A DNA stretch of 11,643 bases from an uncultured Clostridia bacterium (GTDB lineage Bacteria > Bacillota_A > Clostridia > Oscillospirales > Oscillospiraceae). A program made the position numbers and the translations under genes. The notes under the pieces were generated by a model, which did not search any database, was not told the origin of the DNA, and was given only the letters and a program-made list of their open reading frames with translations. Of the stretch, positions 5,958 through 11,643 are shown one piece after another (the first letter of the stretch is position 1; the number at the start of each line of letters is the position of its first letter). The DNA is taken from the NCBI GenBank assembly GCA_947167435.1, contig CAMVIC010000030.1, forward strand, positions 1 through 11,643, given 5' to 3'.

Positions 5958-7160
5958 TCATTCGGCCAGAATCTGCCCCATCATACAATCCACCATGCTC
6001 AGCATGCGGGGCAAATGGAAGGGCCCCTTGAAGGTGGATCCCTTGCAGGCGGGTTCTGTGGGCTTGCCGTCGCGGCGCAGATAGCCGTACCATTCGCCGT
6101 ACTGAGGATCGGAGAAGTGCTCCCTGCTGTAATCCAGCGTCTTGTAGAACCAGTCAAGGTATTCCTCCTTGCCGGTGTCGCGGTACAGCATAAGGGACGA
6201 AATCAGAATCTCGTCGTGGGGCCACCAGAGCTTCATGTCGTGCTCATAGGCCTCGGGCGGACGGCCCAGGCAGTCGATAAAATACAGCAGACCGCCGTAC
6301 TCCTTGTCCCAGCCGGCATTGATGGCGCGGTTGAAAACCGTCTCGGCCTTTTGAACCAGGGCGGAATCTCCGGTGCGGCCGGCGTGCTCCAGCAGGAACC
6401 AGACGCCTTCGATATCATGGCCGGGATTGACAATGCGGCCCTCGGTAAAGTCCAGTCTCGCCTCGCCGTTTGGCCCCACGTTCTCCAGCACGCAGCCCAG
6501 ATCGTCCTTTACATGATAGCGGAAGATATCATCCACACAGGATTGGGCCCGCTCTTCATAGAGGGCGCGCTGCTCGGGGTCCACCCGCATCAGAATGCTG
6601 GTGACGTTCAGATAGATCATGGGGATGCCGAAGGAGCGGCCGGTGCGGGTCTCGGGAATGGTTTTCGGCCCGAGTCCGGTGGGGTCCGGCATGCCGTGGT
6701 TCAGATTCCAGTACAGGTCATAAGCCCGGCGGGCACGCTCCAGACAGGCACGATCACCGGTGATTCCATAGTATTCGGCGTTGGCCATCGCGTAGAAAGC
6801 CTCGGAGAAGCAGTAGCGGCGCTGACGCAGCGGTTTGCCCTCTGCGGTCACGGTAAAGTACATCCGTCCGCCGGCATCACGGTTGATGCAGTGCGCTTCC
6901 ATGAAGTCCAGGCAGCTTTTGGCGGCGGCCAGCCACTCCTCCTTAACACCGTAGAGATGGCAGAGCCAGGAGAAAATCCAGCCGCAGCGGCCCTGCATCC
7001 AAACGCTTTTATCGGTGGAAAAGATCTTTCCCTCACGGTCCAGACAGGTGTATACGCCGCCGTTTTCTTTGTCTATCCCGTGCTCCAGCCAAAACTGCAC
7101 ACACCGGTCCAACTCTGCACGGATCCATTCTCTGCTTTCGATCATTTTCGCTCTGTCCAT
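5958..7160 (-). CDS. N-acylglucosamine 2-epimerase (AGE/renin-binding-protein family)
   Basis: The protein has 400 residues, matching the roughly 400 of the family. It is an (alpha/alpha)6-barrel enzyme that interconverts unphosphorylated N-acetylmannosamine and N-acetylglucosamine in the cytoplasm. Family signatures seen are WMQGRCGW (54-61), CFSEAFYAMANAEY (117-130), NPGHDIEGVWFLLE (245-258), LWWPHDE (311-317) and KGPFHLPRML (378-387). His248 and His382 correspond to the two catalytic histidines known for AGE enzymes. The FHLPR signature favours AGE over cellobiose 2-epimerase. ATG at 7160 has AAGGAG 9 bases upstream. It is the first gene of the operon with the RpiR regulator and is divergent from the kinase operon. 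Here it should replace the classical NanK/NanE pair by acting on free ManNAc released by NanA. Confidence 0.9.
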   Translation of the reverse strand: MDRAKMIESREWIRAELDRCVQFWLEHGIDKENGGVYTCLDREGKIFSTDKSVWMQGRCGWIFSWLCHLYGVKEEWLAAAKSCLDFMEAHCINRDAGGRMYFTVTAEGKPLRQRRYCFSEAFYAMANAEYYGITGDRACLERARRAYDLYWNLNHGMPDPTGLGPKTIPETRTGRSFGIPMIYLNVTSILMRVDPEQRALYEERAQSCVDDIFRYHVKDDLGCVLENVGPNGEARLDFTEGRIVNPGHDIEGVWFLLEHAGRTGDSALVQKAETVFNRAINAGWDKEYGGLLYFIDCLGRPPEAYEHDMKLWWPHDEILISSLMLYRDTGKEEYLDWFYKTLDYSREHFSDPQYGEWYGYLRRDGKPTEPACKGSTFKGPFHLPRMLSMVDCMMGQILAE

Positions 7161-7192
7161 TGGAAACCACTCCTTAATTACTTGATGAATCT

Positions 7193-7221
7193 ATAGTAAC
7201 AGCGTTGAAAGAAAATTTCAA
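7193..7221 (-). promoter_or_regulatory. Promoter of the epimerase-regulator operon
   Basis: Read on the minus strand, -35 TTGAAA (7221-7216) and -10 TACTAT (7198-7193) are separated by 17 bp. The putative operator box 7206-7220 lies over the -35 and the spacer, a position suited to repression and autoregulation. Confidence 0.65.
7206..7220. promoter_or_regulatory. Putative RpiR/NanR operator, perfect box
   Basis: TGAAAGAAAATTTCA has perfect 5-bp arms and extends to 6 bp with the flanking T7205 and A7221. It overlaps the -35 of the minus-strand epimerase promoter and lies about 80 bp upstream of the predicted start of the plus-strand kinase operon. Confidence 0.7.
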
Positions 7222-7234
7222 TAGAAATATTCTT

Positions 7235-7249
7235 TGAAAAAGAAATCCA
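7235..7249. promoter_or_regulatory. Putative RpiR/NanR operator, imperfect box
   Basis: TGAAAAAGAAATCCA has an intact left arm and three of five right-arm matches. It is 29 bp from the perfect box and ends 8 bases before the -35 of the kinase operon. The fit is weak on its own, but its position copies that of the proximal box in front of the transporter operon. Confidence 0.4.
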
Positions 7250-7257
7250 AATAGGGG

Positions 7258-7286
7258 GTGACAGTGGAAGAGAGCCATGTTATAAT
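7258..7286 (+). promoter_or_regulatory. Promoter of the ROK kinase-nagA operon
   Basis: -35 GTGACA (7258-7263) and a consensus -10 TATAAT (7281-7286) are separated by 17 bp. The expected start is near 7293. A 7-bp hairpin AGGCAGA/TCTGCCT (7296-7314) would lie at the very 5' end of the transcript. Confidence 0.8.
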
Positions 7287-7361
7287 AAAAATCACAGGCA
7301 GAGACCTTCTGCCTCGGGACATGTTGTGAGATAATCTGTCATAGAAATGGAGAGGGCGCAT

Positions 7362-8747
7362 ATGAATCACCTTGGCATTCCCTGCACGATCCGGAACAAG
7401 CCGGAGCTGGACCAGGGATTTCTTCCAATTCATGTTTTTAACGAAGCATTTTTGAAGACCGCAGGAAAGCCCATCGGGATCGCCCTTGAACGCGCGGGGG
7501 GACAGATGGCAGCGGTGGAGACCCGGATTCACGGCACGCCGGAGATGGCGGCTGCCGACCGCTATTATATCGAGCGTCTGGTGAAAACCATGCTCTGGAT
7601 GAAGGGCGGGTATAAGATCTATGTCTGTGGGGATGAGGAAATCTGCGCCTACCTGCGGCAGGTGTACTGCAGAGGCGGCCGGCAGGAGTTCGACTGGGAC
7701 TATATGGCCCATGTGTTCGAGCAGCCCTTTGAGATCGTCTCAGCGGACAAGCTTCCTGAGCCCCATGACGAGCCCAAGGCCATCGGCGGTCACATGGAGG
7801 GCTGCCGGATCGGATTTGATGCCGGCGGAAGTGACCGGAAGGTTTCGGCGGTGATTGACGGCGAACCGGTCTACTCAGAGGAGGTCGTCTGGTTCCCCAA
7901 GACCAACAGCGACCCGGACTATCATTATAACGGAATTGTATCCGCGCTGAAATCCGCAGCGGCACATATGCCCAGGGTTGACGCGGTCGGGGTGTCCTCC
8001 GCAGGCGTATACATCAATAACCGCACCATGAATGCGTCCCTGTTTCTGAAGGTGCCGCCGGAGCAGTTTGAGGCAAAGGTAAAGGATATTTACATCCGGG
8101 CCATTACGGATACCTTCGGCGACGTGCCCTACAGTGTGGTTAACGACGGCGACGTGACGGCCCTTGCAGGCAGCCTGAGCATGGGAAAAAACAACGTGCT
8201 GGGCATTGCCATGGGGACGAGCGAGGCCGTGGGCTTTGTGGACAAAGAGGGGAGAATCACCGGATGGCTGAATGAGCTTGCTTTCGTTCCCGTGGACGCA
8301 AATCCCGGGGCCATGCGGGACGAATGGAGCGGCGATATCGGCTGCGGCGTAAAGTACTTCTCTCAGGACGGCGTCATCAAGCTGGCGCCTGCGGCCGGCA
8401 TCGAGCTGGATGAAGCTCTGTCGCCGGCGGAAAAGCTGAAGGTGGTGCAGGGCCTTATGGAGGCCGGAGACGAGCGGGCTGCCGCCGTCTATCGCAGCAT
8501 CGGTGTGTATCTTGCCCATACGCTGGCCTATTATAATGATCTGTACGACTGCGATAATCTGCTGCTGCTGGGCCGCGTAATGTCCGGCAAGGGCGGTGAC
8601 GTTCTGCTTGAAACCTGCAAGGCAGTCCTGCGGGACGAGTATCCGCAGCTTTCGGAAAAGCTGAATCTGCAGCTTCCCGACGAGAAGTTCCGCAGAGTGG
8701 GTCAGTCTGCGGTGGCGGCATCGCTGCCGGAAATGGAGATAGAATGA
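7362..8747 (+). CDS. ROK-family-like sugar kinase with N-terminal extension (probable GlcNAc kinase)
   Basis: The protein has 461 residues, against about 300 for a standard ROK kinase. Residues 149-461 form the ROK/ASKHA part: a phosphate-binding loop RIGFDAGGSDRK (149-160), VGVSSAG (209-215), the putative catalytic Asp in NDGDVTALAG (261-270), GIAMGTSEAVGF (281-292) and a late glycine motif LLLGRVMSGKGGD (401-413). The Cys-rich zinc motif of classical ROK proteins is missing. Residues 1-148 form an unassigned domain with a loop-like IGIALERAGGQ (38-48) and a conserved-looking YYIERLVKTMLWMKGG (68-83). ATG at 7362 is chosen over ATG 7347 because GGAGAGG lies 6 bases upstream. It is the first gene of a four-gene operon. 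By pathway logic it should phosphorylate GlcNAc made by the epimerase, supplying NagA. ManNAc kinase or a sensor role are alternatives. Confidence 0.8.
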   Translation: MNHLGIPCTIRNKPELDQGFLPIHVFNEAFLKTAGKPIGIALERAGGQMAAVETRIHGTPEMAAADRYYIERLVKTMLWMKGGYKIYVCGDEEICAYLRQVYCRGGRQEFDWDYMAHVFEQPFEIVSADKLPEPHDEPKAIGGHMEGCRIGFDAGGSDRKVSAVIDGEPVYSEEVVWFPKTNSDPDYHYNGIVSALKSAAAHMPRVDAVGVSSAGVYINNRTMNASLFLKVPPEQFEAKVKDIYIRAITDTFGDVPYSVVNDGDVTALAGSLSMGKNNVLGIAMGTSEAVGFVDKEGRITGWLNELAFVPVDANPGAMRDEWSGDIGCGVKYFSQDGVIKLAPAAGIELDEALSPAEKLKVVQGLMEAGDERAAAVYRSIGVYLAHTLAYYNDLYDCDNLLLLGRVMSGKGGDVLLETCKAVLRDEYPQLSEKLNLQLPDEKFRRVGQSAVAASLPEMEIE

Positions 8748-9400
8748 GAAAACACATTGTGTGCTTTGGCGATTCCAATACTCACGGCTACTGCGCCGAT
8801 CCCGGCGACTGCGCAGACGGGGGAGACCGCTTCAATGAAGATGAGCGGTGGACCTGCCTGCTGCAGCAAAAGCTGGGGGAGGACTATCTGGTGCTGGAGG
8901 AGGGACTTTCCGGCCGGACCACGGTCTTTTCAGACCCGCTCCACGAGAGCATGGCGGGGATTGACGTGATCTATTCCTGCCTGATGAGCCATGAACCGGT
9001 GGATCTGCTGGTGATTATGCTGGGCACCAACGACACGAAGGAGCGGCTGGGCGTCAACGCCGCCTGTATCGCCATCGGGATGGAGCGCCTGGTGCTGAAG
9101 GCACAGTCCGTCCCCGCCTGGCGCGGCGGCAAACCCAACATCCTGATTATCTCGCCGCCCCACATCGGCGAGGGCCTGTATCTGCAGCCCCACGGACTTG
9201 CCATGGGAGAGGGCTGCCCGAAGAAGTCCAGAGAGCTGGCAGCGTTTCTGAAGCCGGTTGCCGACCGTCTGGGCTGCGCGTTTCTGGACGCGGAAGGACT
9301 TGCGGAGTTTAACAAGCTGGACTGTATGCACCTTTCGCGCAAGGGACACAGTCAGTTGGCGGACTGCCTGGCACGGCTGGTCCCGACGCTTACGGACTGA
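8744..9400 (+). CDS. SGNH/GDSL-family esterase, possible sialate O-acetylesterase
   Basis: The 218-residue protein shows all key SGNH blocks: CFGDSNTHG with nucleophile Ser11 (7-15), block II glycine in GLSGRTT (54-60), block III MLGTNDT with Asn96 (92-98), and block V DCMHLSRKGH with Asp193 and His196. It has no signal peptide, so it should act inside the cell. The layout fits the arylesterase-like SGNH group. The ATG overlaps the kinase stop in ATGA, with GGAG upstream, so translation is coupled. Removal of O-acetyl groups from imported sialic acids or acetylated sugars is a reasonable inference from the operon. The motif set alone does not define the substrate. Confidence 0.85.
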   Translation: MRKHIVCFGDSNTHGYCADPGDCADGGDRFNEDERWTCLLQQKLGEDYLVLEEGLSGRTTVFSDPLHESMAGIDVIYSCLMSHEPVDLLVIMLGTNDTKERLGVNAACIAIGMERLVLKAQSVPAWRGGKPNILIISPPHIGEGLYLQPHGLAMGEGCPKKSRELAAFLKPVADRLGCAFLDAEGLAEFNKLDCMHLSRKGHSQLADCLARLVPTLTD

Positions 9401-10032
9401 TGGGCCGTCCCTTTTTTCATCCGGAGCGGGGCGTCTGGCGTCTGTTCGGCTATGTGGGCGAGATTGTGATGCTGAGCCTGCTGTGGGGTGTGTGCTGTAT
9501 TCCGCTTGTGACCGTCGGCGCCTCCACAACCGCGCTTTACGATACCGTGGTTCATGTGCTCCGGCGCCGGGAAGACGAGCTGTTTACGCGCTTTTTCCGC
9601 ACGTTTCGCAGGGAACTGAAGATCGGAACGCTCTGTACGCTGTTCTGGGCGGCAATTCTGGCAGTGCTGTATTTCGCTTTTCGCCTGATTCATGATGGGA
9701 AGGCAGATTCCCCCCGTTTTCAGACCCTGAGCTCTGCCTATTTTGTTCTGCTGCTGTTTTTCCTGCTGCTGGTTCTGTGCTGGGTGTTTCCGCTGCTTTC
9801 ACGCTTTCGCTTCCGGGTTCTGCCGCTGAATGCGACCGCGCTGCGTCTTGCCTTCGGTAATATTCTGCGCAGTGTCCCGGCTGCGCTGCTGACCCTGGGC
9901 GGCATTCTGATCTGCCGCCTGTTTACCACGCCCATGATATTCGTGCCGGGGCTGACCGCGCTGCTCTGGTCTTATCTGATGGAACCCGTCTTTCAGAAAT
10001 ACGACGGCTCTGCAGAAGAGGAGATGGAATAA
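9400..10032 (+). CDS. DUF624 (YesL-type) membrane protein
   Basis: The 210-residue integral membrane protein has about five hydrophobic segments: roughly 15-41 (including LLWGVCCIPLVTVGAST), 75-96, 108-133, 150-172 and 174-192. The N-terminal pattern, with a short leader, a first segment ending in IPLVTVGASTTALY and then a conserved charged stretch RRREDELFTRFFRTFRREL, is typical of DUF624/YesL proteins. These are often encoded beside sugar ABC transporters in Firmicutes, and their function is unknown. The C-terminus is acidic (SAEEEME). Its start overlaps the esterase stop by one base (TGATG) and its stop overlaps the nagA start by one base (TAATG). A role in assembly or regulation of the sialic acid transporter is speculation. 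Confidence 0.85.
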   Translation: MGRPFFHPERGVWRLFGYVGEIVMLSLLWGVCCIPLVTVGASTTALYDTVVHVLRRREDELFTRFFRTFRRELKIGTLCTLFWAAILAVLYFAFRLIHDGKADSPRFQTLSSAYFVLLLFFLLLVLCWVFPLLSRFRFRVLPLNATALRLAFGNILRSVPAALLTLGGILICRLFTTPMIFVPGLTALLWSYLMEPVFQKYDGSAEEEME

Positions 10033-11162
10033 TGCTTTTTAAAAACGCCTATGTTTTCGACGAAAAGAAGTCCTTCGTCTATGGCGGCTTTACGGTTGAA
10101 GAAAACCGCTTTCGCTCTGTTTTTGCCGGTGACTGCGGGGAAGATGGAGTCGACCTTCATGGGGCATATGTAATTCCCGGGCTGGTGGATATCCATACCC
10201 ACGGAAATTCCGGCGCCGATTTTTCGGACGGAAATCTGGACGGGCTTCGGAAAATGGCCGCATATCTTGCCCAAAACGGCATTACCTCCTTTGCGCCCAC
10301 ATCCATGACCCTGCCCTATGAAACCCTGGCGGCCGCCTTTGAAACCGCGGCCGTGTTCCATGCAGCCCGGTCGGAAAACTGCGCCCGGGTGATGGGGATC
10401 CAGATGGAGGGGCCCTTCTTCTCTGAAAAGAAAAAGGGAGCACAGAACGCCGCGTATCTGAGACTGCCGGATTTTGAGGCATTCGCGAAGCTGTACCACG
10501 GCTGCGGCGGCCTGATTCGCATTGTAGACGTGGCCTCAGAGCTGGCGGGGGCCGAAGCGTTTACAAGGCAGGCCAGCGAGCTTTGCACCGTCTCCATCGC
10601 CCATACGGACAGCGATTATGAGCATGCATGCGAAGTGTTTGACGCGGGAGCAACCCATCTGACCCATCTTTTCAATGCCATGCCGCCCGTTCATCACCGC
10701 AACCCCGGCGTGATCGGCGCCGCCTCGGAGCGGGAGAACGTGGTTGCGGAACTGATCTGTGACGGGCTGCATGTGCATCCCAGCGCCGTGCGGATGGCGT
10801 TCAGGCTGTTTCCCGGGCGCATCTGCCTGATATCCGACGCGCTGCGCTGCTGCGGGATGCCCAACGGCGCCTATGAGTTGGGCGGGCAGACCGTATATCT
10901 GGACGGGCGGATTGCAAGACTTGCGGACGGCACCATCGCCGGTTCCGCGTCCAACCTGTTCGACTGCCTGAAAAATGCGATCGCCTTCGGGATCCCGCGG
11001 GATGAGGCGATCCGCGCCGCCACGTCCCTGCCCGCCAAAGAGATCGGGCGGGAGAAAGAGATCGGCTCCATTGAAGTGGGAAAATATGCCGACTTCCTGG
11101 TCTGCACGGAGGAGCTGGAGTTGCGGCAGGTCTATCTGGGCGGTCAACCGGTATCAGATTGA
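10032..11162 (+). CDS. nagA: N-acetylglucosamine-6-phosphate deacetylase
   Basis: This 376-residue cytoplasmic amidohydrolase removes acetate from GlcNAc-6-phosphate to give glucosamine 6-phosphate. Visible motifs in order are PGLVDIHTHG (49-58) with the HxH metal pair His55/His57, the metal Glu126 in QMEGPFF, metal-type histidines His191 (SIAHTD) and His212 (THLTHLFNAM), the substrate loop DGLHVHP (244-250), catalytic Asp269 in LISDAL, and GTIAGS near 300. Having HxH rather than the Gln/Asn of E. coli NagA suggests a two-metal site. It is the last gene of the operon and is followed by a terminator. It joins the ManNAc-to-GlcNAc branch to central metabolism. The next enzyme, NagB, is not in this window. 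Confidence 0.93.
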   Translation: MLFKNAYVFDEKKSFVYGGFTVEENRFRSVFAGDCGEDGVDLHGAYVIPGLVDIHTHGNSGADFSDGNLDGLRKMAAYLAQNGITSFAPTSMTLPYETLAAAFETAAVFHAARSENCARVMGIQMEGPFFSEKKKGAQNAAYLRLPDFEAFAKLYHGCGGLIRIVDVASELAGAEAFTRQASELCTVSIAHTDSDYEHACEVFDAGATHLTHLFNAMPPVHHRNPGVIGAASERENVVAELICDGLHVHPSAVRMAFRLFPGRICLISDALRCCGMPNGAYELGGQTVYLDGRIARLADGTIAGSASNLFDCLKNAIAFGIPRDEAIRAATSLPAKEIGREKEIGSIEVGKYADFLVCTEELELRQVYLGGQPVSD

Positions 11163-11173
11163 TAAAACTTATG

Positions 11174-11207
11174 AAAAACCAGGCGCCTCTCGAGACACCT
11201 GGTTTTT
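11174..11207. terminator. Bidirectional terminator between nagA and the hydrolase gene
   Basis: AAAAACCAGG (11174-11183) pairs perfectly with CCTGGTTTTT (11198-11207). The loop contains the small palindrome TCTCGAGA. The A and T tracts serve both converging transcripts. Confidence 0.85.
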
Positions 11208-11210
11208 CGA

Positions 11211-11643
11211 TTAAAAGTCAAGAATACCGGGTTTTACATCCGGGTCGTGGCTGCACAGTACGGCCGCGCAGGCTGGGTCTTCCGCCTTCTCTTTGATCCA
11301 TTGCAGAGAGCGCAGCTGCCAGTCTCGGCTGAAGCCGAAGCCGGGCGTAATGTTTTCCTGCCAGTTGCGCGGAGAAAAAGCGGCGTCCGCCGTCAGCAGA
11401 ACAAAACGTTCCCCATTTCGCAGGAGGACGGCGGCCTGGCCGTCTGTATGGCCTGGTACGTTTACCAACTGTACCGATTCATCTCCGAACAGATCGATGG
11501 CCCAGCGGTTGGGGCCGAGAGGGGATCCGCGGTAAAACCTGCGCTCGATCGGAATGCTTCCCCACAGACTGCGCGGCTGCCGGTACTTGAATACGGTTCG
11601 GCAGGACCAGAAATATTCATCCTCCGGCAGAATGATATGCTTT
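11211..11643 (-). CDS. Metallo-beta-lactamase-fold hydrolase, C-terminal part (cut by window edge)
   Basis: The reading frame stays open from the right edge down to a TAA at 11213-11211, giving 143 C-terminal residues; the start lies outside. Visible motifs are VPGHTDGQAAVLL, with the metal-ligand histidine of the fold, LLTADAAFS, with the metal-bridging aspartate, and a final CSHDPD with the last metal histidine. This set is typical of the N-acyl-homoserine-lactonase-like branch of the superfamily, although the true substrate is unknown. It converges on nagA and is separated from it by a terminator, so it probably does not belong to the sialic acid locus. The N-terminal HxHxDH motif cannot be checked here. 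Confidence 0.85.
   Translation of the reverse strand, partial: KHIILPEDEYFWSCRTVFKYRQPRSLWGSIPIERRFYRGSPLGPNRWAIDLFGDESVQLVNVPGHTDGQAAVLLRNGERFVLLTADAAFSPRNWQENITPGFGFSRDWQLRSLQWIKEKAEDPACAAVLCSHDPDVKPGILDF

Noticed and set aside
5940..7196. Plus-strand open frame of 418 codons opposite the epimerase
   Set aside because: The minus-strand frame has a ribosome site, a promoter and clear AGE motifs; the plus-strand frame has none of these.
4861..7361. CcpA cre sites near the promoters
   Set aside because: No stretch in the two intergenic regions fits the TGWAARCGNTTWCA-type pattern; the TGAAA boxes lack the central CG.
1..11643. CRISPR array, insertion sequence or phage attachment by the tRNA genes
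   Set aside because: I saw no repeated spacer pattern, transposase or integrase motif, or duplicated tRNA 3' end within the window.

Overview
The window looks like chromosomal DNA of a Gram-positive-type anaerobe, most likely a gut Clostridia member near the Oscillospirales. This is inferred from AGGAGG-type ribosome sites, sigma-A-like promoters with 17-bp spacers, an S-box (SAM) riboswitch, tRNA genes with encoded CCA, a DUF624/YesL-type protein and a RpiR regulator. The species cannot be named from the sequence alone.

Left edge (1-690): the 3' part of a tRNA-Thr and a complete tRNA-Tyr end in a terminator. A strong promoter follows, leading to a compact S-box variant riboswitch with a legible terminator/antiterminator switch. 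It controls one orphan 65-residue protein gene, which is closed by a bidirectional terminator.

Centre (691-11162): an amino-sugar (sialic acid) utilisation locus in three transcription units. Unit 1 (minus strand): solute-binding protein, two ABC permeases and NanA-type N-acetylneuraminate lyase. Unit 2 (minus strand): an N-acylglucosamine 2-epimerase (AGE) family protein and a RpiR/SIS-type regulator. Unit 3 (plus strand, divergent from unit 2): a ROK-like kinase, an SGNH/GDSL esterase, a DUF624 membrane protein and NagA, joined by 1- to 4-base stop/start overlaps. Read together: uptake of a sialic acid, cleavage to ManNAc plus pyruvate, epimerisation of free ManNAc to GlcNAc, phosphorylation by the ROK protein, and deacetylation by NagA to glucosamine 6-phosphate. 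This resembles the Bacteroides-type route more than the classical NanK/NanE route. No sialidase, NanK, NanE, NagB or ABC ATPase gene is present here.

The most striking non-coding signal is a pair of 15-bp TGAAA-N5-TTTCA boxes in both intergenic regions, 29 bp apart each time. They sit at the same distance (8 nt) upstream of the -35 elements of the transporter and kinase promoters, and one box also covers the -35 of the epimerase/regulator promoter. These are the likely operators of the local RpiR protein. Other points of note are a solute-binding protein with a signal peptide but no lipobox cysteine, nested palindromes between the binding-protein and permease genes, and an unusual N-terminal domain on the ROK protein.

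Right edge (11174-11643): a bidirectional terminator, then the C-terminal part of a metallo-beta-lactamase-fold hydrolase gene on the minus strand, cut by the window edge.
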